Source: Acidobacteria bacterium AH-259-L09
GTDB lineage: Bacteria > Acidobacteriota > UBA6911 > RPQK01
DNA: 5,989 nucleotides
Direction: 5' to 3'
NCBI GenBank assembly: GCA_027717875.1
Contig: JALLOL010000161.1
Location: forward strand, 1-5,989
Shown: positions 1-5,755 of the stretch, piece by piece
Numbering within the stretch: position 1 is the stretch's first letter
How the letters are laid out: every line of letters starts with the position of its first letter
Notes under the pieces: model-generated
Told to the model about the DNA's origin: nothing
What the model saw: only the letters and a program-made list of their open reading frames with translations
Database searches by the model: none
Translations under genes and position numbers: made by a program

Positions 1-1896
1 TTCACGACCCTGAACGTGAAGGGCCAGATGCTGACGATTGGGCGAGAAGCGCGCGTGTTTAAACCAGCGTTTCTCTTTTGTCACCGGCTGGCTCCCTCCG
101 CGGCGATCCACCCAGACCAGAGTGCGTTCGATCTCATGGCTGCCCGCGATACAGACAAGGGATCCAAGACGGGAAAAGCTGAACTGCGCGGCGCCCGTAG
201 GATTACCTGCATCCCTAACGCCCTCGACAATCGGAACGGGGCCACCCGTTACCTCCAGACTTCCCAGATCAAACGGCACTGCCAGCAGTGTTCCCGCCTG
301 CGCGTAGACCAAGTGGCCCGTGGGGACGTAACGGGCATCTCTACCTCCTGGGCTCAGGACCTTCTGCTCGCCCGTCTCCAGCCACTGCACCACGATTTGC
401 GCATCATCCCAAGTCCCACCGCCGGACCTAAGCGTGAAGAGTATGGCCTTTCTGCCGGGCAGGATCTGCGGTCCATGGGCCGATTCGTCCTTCGTGGAGT
501 CCACGCTGATTAGGAGCTCTTTCGTGCCACCGGTGGAGGAGACCTGAAAGATGCCCTCTGGACCCTGTCCGAAGACCATGGTGTCGTTGGGTTCCCAGCT
601 CGCGCCGTAGGGATTTCGAGCGTCGCACAGGGTCACCGGTGCCCCGCCGCTGATCGAAACTTTCTTCAGCTGGCCGTCCGCATAAAACCCCACCCATTGC
701 CCGTCGGGCGAGAAAAATGGACTTCTAGCGTTGCTTTCGGTGCCGCGGATGGGCGTGGCCTCCAGCTGATCCAAGCCACGCAGGTAAAGCTGGTTGTTGG
801 CGGCGTAGACAAGATGTTTGCCCTCGGGCGAGAAAGCCACCTGATGACGACCTGGACCTGTCAGTTGCTGGGTCGGCGGCAGCACCATCTCGAAGCGCGT
901 AATGGATCGCGGCTCCGGACGCGTCAAACTCCAGATCGCGACTGTCGCTATAAGGGCTATCGCTGCGGCAAAGCTCCACGGAATCGCCAGCTTCCATGGG
1001 GCAGGCTGGACTGCACTGATCACGCCAATCGGCGAGACTGCTGCAGGTTCGCTCAGGGCCTCCTCGATCTCGATCCGCGCATCCCAAATATCTCGAAGGC
1101 GAAGGTTGGAATCTTTTTTTAGACATCGTCGAAGCAAGGCTGGAATGTTCCAGGGGGTGTTCTCAGGCAGGGCGCTCCAATCGGGCTCTTTATGAACAAT
1201 CGCTCCGATGATGTCGGTTACCGTCTCCCCACCAAACACCTGACGACCCACCAGGCACTCATAAAGCACACAGCCAAAGGCCCACATGTCCGCCCGCTTG
1301 TCGACCGTTTTCCCCCGGGCTTGTTCCGGACTCATGTAGGCTGCCGTGCCAAGTATCACACCCGAACGGGTCATCTCCTCGGTTAAGGTCGGCGAGTGGG
1401 AAATGTCGGCAGGAGGAGCCTCGCCCTCCAACGCCTTGGCCAGACCAAAGTCCAGCACCTTCACCTTTCCCTGTGGCGTGATCTTCACGTTGGCCGGCTT
1501 CAGGTCTCTGTGGATGACTCCTTTCTCGTGAGCGGCTTCCACTCCTTCGGCAATCTGACGGCAGACTTGCAGAGCCTCTTCGACAGGCACTGGGCCTGTG
1601 GTCAATCGCTCCGCCAGCGTTTCACCTTCCACCAACTCCAGAACAAGAAAATGAAGGCCATCCGCGTGCTCGAAGCTGTAAATCGCTGCGATGTTGGGGT
1701 GGTTGAGCGATGCCAGGAGCTTGGCTTCTCTCTCAAAGCGGGCCAGTCGCTGCGGGTCATGGGCGAATAGATCAGGCAGAACTTTAATGGCCACCTCACG
1801 GCCCAGACTGGTGTCCTCAGCCCGGTACACTTCTCCCATGCCGCCTTCGCCGAGCTTTTCCAGAATTTTGTAGTGGGAGATGGTCTTGCCGATCAA
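1..1896 (-). CDS. Membrane-anchored Ser/Thr protein kinase with TolB/WD40-like propeller; 3' end cut by window
   Basis: The frame is open without a stop from a TTG at 1896 to the left edge: 632 codons, C-terminus missing. Residues 1-281 form a complete Hanks-type kinase: glycine loop GEGGMGEVY (16-24), VAIK with catalytic lysine K38, helix-C glutamate E57, HRDLKPAN (129-136), DFG (149-151) and the [13 protein letters not shown] segment (183-195). All catalytic residues are present, so it should be active on cytoplasmic proteins. A single hydrophobic helix (about 303-324) follows. The rest, presumably periplasmic, carries beta-propeller repeats of the TolB/PD40 kind ([32 protein letters not shown]), thought in this family to sense ligands or bind proteins. 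Family members are usually about 850-950 residues, so some 200-300 are probably missing. The TTG start is chosen because GGAGGT lies 5 bases upstream and because homologues begin with the same MIG-x-T-I-S-HYKI stretch. The substrate is unknown. Confidence 0.93.
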   Translation of the reverse strand, partial: MIGKTISHYKILEKLGEGGMGEVYRAEDTSLGREVAIKVLPDLFAHDPQRLARFEREAKLLASLNHPNIAAIYSFEHADGLHFLVLELVEGETLAERLTTGPVPVEEALQVCRQIAEGVEAAHEKGVIHRDLKPANVKITPQGKVKVLDFGLAKALEGEAPPADISHSPTLTEEMTRSGVILGTAAYMSPEQARGKTVDKRADMWAFGCVLYECLVGRQVFGGETVTDIIGAIVHKEPDWSALPENTPWNIPALLRRCLKKDSNLRLRDIWDARIEIEEALSEPAAVSPIGVISAVQPAPWKLAIPWSFAAAIALIATVAIWSLTRPEPRSITRFEMVLPPTQQLTGPGRHQVAFSPEGKHLVYAANNQLYLRGLDQLEATPIRGTESNARSPFFSPDGQWVGFYADGQLKKVSISGGAPVTLCDARNPYGASWEPNDTMVFGQGPEGIFQVSSTGGTKELLISVDSTKDESAHGPQILPGRKAILFTLRSGGGTWDDAQIVVQWLETGEQKVLSPGGRDARYVPTGHLVYAQAGTLLAVPFDLGSLEVTGGPVPIVEGVRDAGNPTGAAQFSFSRLGSLVCIAGSHEIERTLVWVDRRGGSQPVTKEKRWFKHARFSPNRQHLALHVQGRE

Positions 1897-1901
1897 TGCC
1901 T

Positions 1902-1907
1902 ACCTCC
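1902..1907 (-). promoter_or_regulatory. Shine-Dalgarno GGAGGT that sets a TTG start
   Basis: On the minus strand GGAGGT lies 5 bases before the TTG at 1896-1894. No ATG or GTG in this frame lies near it, and the first in-frame ATG is codon 20, inside the glycine-rich loop of the kinase. Starting there would destroy the ATP-binding fold, so the TTG is the credible start. Confidence 0.8.
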
Positions 1908-1933
1908 ATTACACGGGGGCGTTTGTACAGCAG

Positions 1934-1968
1934 ATCTTAAATCTTCGTGTCTTGAAGTGCAATGTCAA
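1934..1968 (-). promoter_or_regulatory. Possible promoter of the kinase gene
   Basis: The minus strand has a perfect TTGACA (1968-1963), about 70 bases before the kinase start. No good -10 box follows at normal distance: AAGATT (1945-1940, 17-base spacer) matches only three of six, and the better TAAGAT (1939-1934) is 23 bases away. Either the TTGACA is fortuitous or the promoter is weak and needs an activator, which would suit the tandem repeat just upstream. Confidence 0.22.
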
Positions 1969-1970
1969 TT

Positions 1971-1992
1971 AGAAACCTCTAAGAAACCTCTG
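1971..1992. repeat. Tandem 11-bp direct repeat upstream of the kinase gene
   Basis: AGAAACCTCTA is followed directly by AGAAACCTCTG: two adjacent copies identical over ten bases, with a period of 11, about one helical turn. On the minus strand (AGAGGTTTCT twice) it ends two bases before the TTGACA candidate. This placement and period suit a regulator binding side by side on one DNA face, but a chance slippage duplication is equally possible. Confidence 0.5.
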
Positions 1993-2019
1993 GCCATCGG
2001 GTGCAAATCTTTCTCCGAC

Positions 2020-2033
2020 ACGCCGCCAGGCGT
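2020..2033 (-). other. Short GC-rich hairpin after the Tat protein gene
   Basis: ACGCC, a four-base loop and GGCGT form a perfect 5-bp stem 27 bases past the stop codon at 2060. No T-run follows on the minus strand, so this is not a standard intrinsic terminator. It might slow polymerase or protect the 3' end. Confidence 0.2.
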
Positions 2034-2059
2034 CTCGAAGATTGAGTTGGCCAGCGACT

Positions 2060-3040
2060 TCAAGCTTTAGCGCGGATGTTCACCCAGGTGTGTACGTGCG
2101 GCGCTCCGCGAAAGTACCACACCATGGTCGGACTATCCAGTTGCCACACGTCCCATACGCCGTCGTTACCCAGGTCGAGGTTCTTGAAAAAGGACATAGT
2201 CAGTGCTTCAACACCACCATTCGCCTGAATATATTTCATTGCTTCATCGCAATCCCGCTTACGGAAGGGAAGCAACAAGTCGGCGAGCACTTTTTCCACC
2301 AGCTCTTTTTGGTCCGGCGTCATCTCGGAAACCGGAAGACCGGGCCGAAGCTCACCTGGCTTCTTTAGCGCAACAGTGGCAGTCCCCTGCTCTGCCCGCG
2401 GATCTCCAAGTAGGGCCATCTTCCGCTGCTTACCGCTGAGCGCCTGGAACACCTCGTTGGCACGTTTGGCTTGATACCAGTAAACATTCCCGGGATGGTC
2501 GGGCTTCTCGTTGAACCCTTGTGAGGCGTGCCCGTAGAAGATGGGACCGCCGAAAGCCGCACCTTCAACCGAGTCCCCATCGCAGCGCATGGTGCAGTGC
2601 CGTCCTGTGATCACAAACTCAAAACCGCCACTTCCCGGCTCACCGAACAGGGCAATAGAGTAATTGCCGAGTCCACCTGCGTCTTCCTCGATGTGGTAGA
2701 AGACCTTGTCCACAAACTCGGGGTTGTGCAGGCCGGCGAATATTTCCTTGATCATCGCTTGTTGATCGCGCCTAAAAAATTCTCCAATCTTCACCGGTGT
2801 GATGTGCCAATTGTTGTCCACCTTGGAGCGCAGCCGATGCTCGAATGGGAAAGCTACGGTCCGTTTTTGTTGAGGTGACAAACTCCCATAAAGGTGGGCT
2901 ACCAGAGTTTCTGAGGATCCACTGGACTTCAGCACAGCGGCCCCGCCTGCAGCAGCTGCGCCTGCAACGGCCACACTCCCTAAGACAGCAGTCTTCAGAA
3001 AGTGTCTCCTGTTAATCGCATCACAATCTGGACATCCCAT
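2060..3040 (-). CDS. Tat-exported DUF3500-like protein, function unknown
   Basis: A 326-residue protein. The N-terminus has a twin-arginine signal, NRRHFLKTA (10-18), then an Ala/Gly-rich hydrophobic stretch (about 19-37), so it should be exported folded. Before the arginines is an unusual CPDC (3-6). The mature part follows the DUF3500 plan as I know it: LSPQQKRTVAFPFEHRLR (54-71), a W-x-I-x-P segment (78-82), YSIALFGEPGSGGFEF (127-142), a GRH (146-148) where the family usually has GHH, then GGPIFYG (164-170) and an 'F-x-x-L-S-x-x-Q-R' segment (198-206). The C-terminus is rich in Trp and His (WDVWQLDSP, PHVHTWV). No enzyme activity is established for this family. AAAGGAGG (3046-3053) lies 5 bases before the ATG, so the start is secure. 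It is probably a one-gene transcript: the kinase gene downstream has its own leader and 163 bases separate them. Confidence 0.88.
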   Translation of the reverse strand: MGCPDCDAINRRHFLKTAVLGSVAVAGAAAAGGAAVLKSSGSSETLVAHLYGSLSPQQKRTVAFPFEHRLRSKVDNNWHITPVKIGEFFRRDQQAMIKEIFAGLHNPEFVDKVFYHIEEDAGGLGNYSIALFGEPGSGGFEFVITGRHCTMRCDGDSVEGAAFGGPIFYGHASQGFNEKPDHPGNVYWYQAKRANEVFQALSGKQRKMALLGDPRAEQGTATVALKKPGELRPGLPVSEMTPDQKELVEKVLADLLLPFRKRDCDEAMKYIQANGGVEALTMSFFKNLDLGNDGVWDVWQLDSPTMVWYFRGAPHVHTWVNIRAKA

Positions 3041-3061
3041 GATCCCCTCCTTTCCTAGGGG

Positions 3062-3090
3062 GTTATTGCATGATCTGCCTTTCCAGTCAA
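3062..3090 (-). promoter_or_regulatory. Sigma70-type promoter of the Tat-exported protein gene
   Basis: On the minus strand TTGACT (3090-3085, five of six) and AATAAC (3067-3062, four of six) are exactly 17 bases apart. Transcription would begin near 3055, leaving a short leader of about 15 bases that holds the AAAGGAGG ribosome site. The -35 box overlaps the left arm of the inverted repeat at 3080-3119. Confidence 0.5.
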
Positions 3091-3119
3091 GGAGGGTGGA
3101 CAGCGCATTTCACTGGAAA
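3080..3119. repeat. Perfect 8-bp inverted repeat in the divergent promoter region
   Basis: TTTCCAGT (3080-3087) and ACTGGAAA (3112-3119) are exact reverse complements. The arm centres are 32 bp apart, close to three helical turns, so a dimeric or looping regulator could hold both arms on one DNA face. The left arm overlaps the -35 box of the minus-strand promoter, as an operator would. The 24-base spacer makes a functional RNA hairpin unlikely. Confidence 0.5.
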
Positions 3120-3143
3120 CGGTCAATGGAGACATTGAGATCC

Positions 3144-3171
3144 GGAAGCTGAGACCTTTACGATAGATAAT
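3144..3171 (+). promoter_or_regulatory. Possible promoter of the sigma region 4 protein
   Basis: GATAAT (3166-3171) matches the sigma70 -10 box at five of six positions. There is no TTGACA upstream, only a CGGAAG around 3143-3148 (GGAA at 3144-3147) at 17 bases, which resembles an ECF -35 core more than a sigma70 one. If used, RNA would begin at about 3178, giving a leader of about 48 bases to the preferred ATG at 3226. Confidence 0.25.
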
Positions 3172-3225
3172 TGAACCATGTTGCATTCCTGTTCGTCTAG
3201 ATCAAGTGAGTTTGAGAGGGAGAAA

Positions 3226-3495
3226 ATGGTTATGGCCCGGCAGATGAAAAGACTCAAGAAATCGAAAAGAGAACAATTATTCGACATCATCCTTGACAGC
3301 TTAAACGAGATGCCTGATTTGCTGCGTCAGGTCTTTGTACTCAGCCACTACCATGGTAATTCCTCGGCTGAAATCGCGACGAAGTTTGGTGTGAGAGAGG
3401 AGGACGTCCCTTTTCTACTCAAGCGCGCAAACAGACTTCTTCACCAGAAGCTCAATCGCTTCCGGTCGCCGGCCAAGAGAACACCAACAGGCTGA
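3226..3495 (+). CDS. Region-4-only sigma-70-like helix-turn-helix protein
   Basis: About 89 residues, nearly all one sigma-70 region 4 (ECF-type) domain. LNEMPDLLRQVFVLSHYHGN matches the 'L-x-x-L-P-x-x-x-R-x-V-F-x-L' entry to the fold. EIATKFGVREEDVPFLLKRA forms the helix-turn-helix and its recognition helix, and LLHQKL closes it. There is no region 2 (core polymerase and -10 recognition), and the 137 bases upstream cannot hold one. Full ECF factors are about 170-200 residues. The protein may therefore be a DNA-binding regulator, an anti-sigma-like decoy, or half of a split sigma. The frame opens at an ATG at 3178, but no ribosome site precedes that. A GAGGGAG at 3216-3222 suits ATG 3226 (6 bases from GAGG) or 3232 (9 bases from GGAG), so 3226 is preferred. 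The N-terminal stretch is strongly basic (RQMKRLKKSKRE). Confidence 0.72.
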   Translation: MVMARQMKRLKKSKREQLFDIILDSLNEMPDLLRQVFVLSHYHGNSSAEIATKFGVREEDVPFLLKRANRLLHQKLNRFRSPAKRTPTG

Positions 3496-3532
3496 TCGAT
3501 CTATCCTTTTGTCTCAACTGGACAGGAACAAT

Positions 3533-3679
3533 TTAGTTTTTATTTTTGCAGAGAAAGAAGAGTGTGATTTTGCGGCAGGATTCGATCCGGCGCCTGATCA
3601 TCACGGATGCAATCACTGGCGTCAGAGCCCCCCATAGGGTCAAGAGCCACTTCCTCCAATAGGATCTGGTCTGCTCCAT
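3533..3679 (-). CDS. Doubtful 48-residue membrane peptide frame
   Basis: A minus-strand frame from ATG 3679 to TAA 3533. Its composition looks protein-like: aromatic and basic start (SYWRKWL), a hydrophobic segment (residues 11-28, WLLTLWGALTPVIASVMI) and a positive RRR (29-31) that would fix it in the membrane. The same frame stays open upstream to a TAG at 3745-3743, with PDYLEELKAPR just before the ATG, so it could also be the tail of a broken longer gene. Against it, no ribosome site stands at proper distance, the last residues fall in the AT-rich run, and I recognise no family. It lies downstream of the YHS-like gene on the same strand. Confidence 0.2.
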   Translation of the reverse strand: MEQTRSYWRKWLLTLWGALTPVIASVMIRRRIESCRKITLFFLCKNKN

Positions 3680-3738
3680 CCTGGGAGCTTTCAGCTCTTC
3701 CAAGTAATCCGGTGGGCCTGAGCGGCCACGAGCTCCCG

Positions 3739-3771
3739 CTGCCTACATCGTAATGGGAGAACGTTAGGCAG
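3739..3771. other. 7-bp inverted repeat past the end of the YHS-like gene
   Basis: CTGCCTA (3739-3745) and TAGGCAG (3765-3771) are exact reverse complements around a 19-base loop, 38 bases beyond the YHS-like gene's stop. No U-tract follows on either strand, so Rho-independent termination is unlikely. It may stabilise a 3' end, or be a remnant. Confidence 0.25.
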
Positions 3772-3808
3772 GCACGCTACAGAGCTGAAATGAAAGGAAG
3801 CTACAACA

Positions 3809-4168
3809 TCAGTTATGGCGAAGCTCGGTCTCAAAAGGTATCGTGCCTCCTAAACGATTAATGTAACGATCAGGGTCCTTCTGAAATTCTTCCCGGCAGT
3901 ATGGACAACGGCAAAAGTGGAATTCCTGCCCCGCCCAATTCAATTTGGCGGAGCGCTCCAGTGGCTTTTCACCTAAGCAGGTTGGGCATACGATCACATC
4001 CTCTGTTTCCTGGAGGTGTTTCTGGGGGTCCGTAATGAACAGTTCAACACAACCCTGGCAACAAAAACAGTATTCTTCTCCTTCATGGCGGTAAAAGGTC
4101 GCCTTATCTTTGCTGATCCCTAGCCTTACCAGGGAACAACCACAGGTACGGCAAACAAGTGTTTTCAT
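3809..4168 (-). CDS. Cysteine-rich protein with two YHS/TRASH-like metal-binding units
   Basis: A 119-residue cytoplasmic protein with no signal or membrane segment. It is built of two similar halves. Unit 1 has C6-x-x-C9-x-C11, then EEYCFCCQGCVELFITDPQK (31-50, with C34, C36, C37, C40). Unit 2 has C61-x-x-C64, then FHFCRCPYCREEFQKDPDRY (83-102, with C86, C88, C91). Each ends in the 'F/Y-C-x-C-x-x-C-x-x-x-F-x-x-D-P-x-x-Y/H' pattern typical of YHS and TRASH domains, which bind metals such as Cu, Zn or Hg in sensors, chaperones and pump appendages. It stands alone here, so it may be a small metal chaperone, buffer or sensor. AGGAG (4181-4177) lies 8 bases before the ATG. The divergent neighbour is a disulfide oxidoreductase, which suits thiol or metal stress. 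The metal and direct partner are unknown. Confidence 0.85.
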   Translation of the reverse strand: MKTLVCRTCGCSLVRLGISKDKATFYRHEGEEYCFCCQGCVELFITDPQKHLQETEDVIVCPTCLGEKPLERSAKLNWAGQEFHFCRCPYCREEFQKDPDRYINRLGGTIPFETELRHN

Positions 4169-4193
4169 TTCTTAATCTCCTAATTACGGCAAG

Positions 4194-4224
4194 GAACTTT
4201 TCATGACTCTTTCATAGAACTTTT
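4194..4224. repeat. 8-bp direct repeat between the YHS-like and flavoprotein genes
   Basis: GAACTTTT occurs at 4194-4201 and again at 4217-4224, 23 bp apart, roughly two helical turns. Between them lie two related TTTCATGA/TTTCATAG motifs. The second copy runs into a perfect TTGACA (4223-4228), though no good -10 box follows it at normal distance. Its place between two divergent genes suits a shared operator. Confidence 0.4.
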
Positions 4225-4376
4225 GACACTACCGTATGTTCAAGTTTTTCAAGTCGTCTCGTAATAGAAATCACATTTCTTCTAGATGTTTGCACCAGAC
4301 CTGTCAAGTCTGCTCGGGAGGGATTATTATCCTCATATCTTTTGTGATCATCTTTTCGCCACAAGGGAGACGAATC

Positions 4377-5729
4377 ATGCCGAAAAGCTTTGACCTCGTC
4401 GTGATCGGAACTGGATCGGCCGGTGCCGGAGTGGCCGGTCGGTGCCGAGATTCAGGCTGGAACGTAGCCATCATCGATTCCCGTCCGTATGGCGGAACCT
4501 GCGCCCTGCGCGGATGTGACCCAAAGAAAGTGCTTGTCGGCGCCACCGAGGCGCTGGATTGGGTGCACCGTCTGCAGGGCAAGGGCATCCAGGCCACCGG
4601 AGGCGAGATCAACTGGTCGGAACTGATGCGCTTCAAGCGCACCTTCACCGAGCCGGTTCCCGAAAGTAATGAGAAATGGCTCACCCAGGCGGGTATCGAG
4701 ACGTTCCATGGCCAGGCCCGTTTTATAGGTCCGACGGCGGTCCAAGTTGGGGACGACATCCTGGAGAGCAAGTACGTCCACATTGCCACGGGGGCAAAGC
4801 CAAAGGACCTCAAGATTCCGGGCCGTGAGCACATCATCACCAGCACCGAGTTCCTCGAGCTCGAAAAACTGCCTTCCAGGATCCTCTTCGTGGGCGGGGG
4901 ATACATTTCCTTCGAGTTCGCTCATGTCTCTGCGCGAGCCGGCGCCCAGGTCACGTTACTTCACCGCAGTGCGCGTCCCTTGGGCAGCTTCGATCCCGAC
5001 CTGGTCGCCATGCTGGTTGAGAGGACGCGCAAACTCGGGGTCGATGTGCAGCTTGAAGCGGAAGTTTGTAGGATCGAGAGTTCCGGGAATGGGCTTACCG
5101 TCCAGGCCTCCACCTCGGGCGGGAGCCGCTCCTTGGAGACTGACCTGGTGGTGCACGGTGCCGGCCGCGTTCCCGATATCGACGATCTCGGCCTGACGGA
5201 GGCCGGTGTTGAGCACTACGGGCGGGGCGTGAAGGTGAACGAATTCTTGCAGAGCGTTTCAAATCCTGCCGTCTACGCAGCGGGGGATTGCGCTGCGACC
5301 GACGGCCCGCCCCTGACGCCGGTGGGCGGCCACGAGGGAGGCATCGTGGCGGCAAACCTGCTGGAGGGCAACCACCGTAAGGTATCCTATCCCCCCATTC
5401 CCAGCCTAGTCTTCACCGTTCCTCCGCTGGCCTCTGTAGGCCTTCAGGAATCAGAGGCCCAGGAGCAGGAGCTGAAATTTGAGACACACTTCCAAAGGAC
5501 AGGCTCATGGTACTCTTCGGCGCGGGTGGGCGAGGAATACTCCGCCTATAAGGTGCTGGTTGAGGAAGGAAACGGACGTGTTCTAGGAGCCCATCTACTG
5601 GGTCCCAACGCAGAGGAGATGATCAATTTATTCACGATGGCCATCGCTGCTGGTTTGAAATCCAAAGACATCAAAGGGATGATCTTTGGATATCCGACCT
5701 TCGCCTCCGACATAAGTTACATGGTCTAG
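4377..5729 (+). CDS. Class I pyridine nucleotide-disulfide oxidoreductase (glutathione reductase-like flavoprotein)
   Basis: 450 residues, normal length for the family. An FAD-binding GTGSAG (11-16) is followed by the redox-active pair C42-x4-C47 in GGTCALRGCDPKK (39-51), then ATG (137-139), a second nucleotide-binding GGGYIS (173-178) followed by HRSAR (196-200), whose arginines suggest NADPH rather than NADH, and the second FAD motif AAGDCAAT starting at 301. The dimerisation domain follows. It should pass electrons from NADPH through FAD to a disulfide or a similar acceptor. The usual HPT-x-x-E catalytic pair of glutathione, mercuric and dihydrolipoamide enzymes is absent: the site reads GYPTFASDI (438-446). 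So it is probably none of those and its acceptor is open. GGGAG 7 bases before ATG 4377 sets the start. The in-frame ATG at 4236 adds 47 residues without a ribosome site and is not expected to be used. Confidence 0.92.
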   Translation: MPKSFDLVVIGTGSAGAGVAGRCRDSGWNVAIIDSRPYGGTCALRGCDPKKVLVGATEALDWVHRLQGKGIQATGGEINWSELMRFKRTFTEPVPESNEKWLTQAGIETFHGQARFIGPTAVQVGDDILESKYVHIATGAKPKDLKIPGREHIITSTEFLELEKLPSRILFVGGGYISFEFAHVSARAGAQVTLLHRSARPLGSFDPDLVAMLVERTRKLGVDVQLEAEVCRIESSGNGLTVQASTSGGSRSLETDLVVHGAGRVPDIDDLGLTEAGVEHYGRGVKVNEFLQSVSNPAVYAAGDCAATDGPPLTPVGGHEGGIVAANLLEGNHRKVSYPPIPSLVFTVPPLASVGLQESEAQEQELKFETHFQRTGSWYSSARVGEEYSAYKVLVEEGNGRVLGAHLLGPNAEEMINLFTMAIAAGLKSKDIKGMIFGYPTFASDISYMV

Positions 5730-5734
5730 ATTAC

Positions 5735-5755
5735 CTGCTAGCAGTCTGTCGGACT
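5735..5755. other. Palindrome and small stem after the flavoprotein gene; possible IS end
   Basis: Five bases past the stop codon lies a perfect 10-bp palindrome, CTGCTAGCAG (5735-5744). It overlaps a stem AGTCT (5743-5747) with GGACT (5751-5755, one G-U pair). No T-run follows closely, so as a terminator it is weak. Since a transposase ends at 5876 on the opposite strand, this could instead be the terminal inverted repeat and target site of that element. Confidence 0.3.

Larger units (their letters stand above)
3496..3808. other. Intergenic stretch between two converging genes
   Basis: The stretch is 313 bases between the region 4 gene (plus) and the YHS-like gene (minus). It contains a T-rich run (about 3532-3547) with no convincing stem before it, a small triloop stem GAGCT/AGCTC (3685-3697), a 7-bp inverted repeat (3739-3771) and one doubtful short frame on the minus strand. 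No known RNA gene or conserved domain is recognisable. It may be decayed sequence or a 3' end region for both genes. Confidence 0.55.

Noticed and set aside
16..513. Plus-strand open frame of 165 codons
   Set aside because: It lies entirely opposite the propeller part of the kinase, whose repeats and continuous frame are convincing, and its product has no recognisable domain.
725..1126. Minus-strand frame suggesting a frameshifted or broken kinase
   Set aside because: It is in another frame. Translating from TTG 1896 codon by codon gives no stop to position 1, so the kinase is unbroken in the window.
3178..3225. Upstream ATG as the start of the region 4 protein
   Set aside because: There is no ribosome site before it, and the 16 extra residues are Ser-rich with no family resemblance. 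It would be usable only as a leaderless start from the GATAAT box.
3508..3547. Terminator for the region 4 gene (TGTC/GACA stem followed by a T-rich run)
   Set aside because: The stem is only 4 bp and the T-run starts more than ten bases after it, so it does not meet the intrinsic terminator pattern.
4223..4228. TTGACA as the flavoprotein's promoter
   Set aside because: No acceptable -10 box lies 15-19 bases downstream. It is kept only as a note under the direct repeat.
4304..4906. Minus-strand frame of 200 codons opposite the flavoprotein
   Set aside because: It is a shadow of the GC-rich flavoprotein gene, with low-complexity Ser/Pro/Arg content and no ribosome site or domain.
4747..5196. 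Plus-strand frame of 149 codons inside the flavoprotein
   Set aside because: Overlaps in another frame with a Ser/Arg/Pro-rich product, typical of frame-shifted reading of a GC-rich gene.
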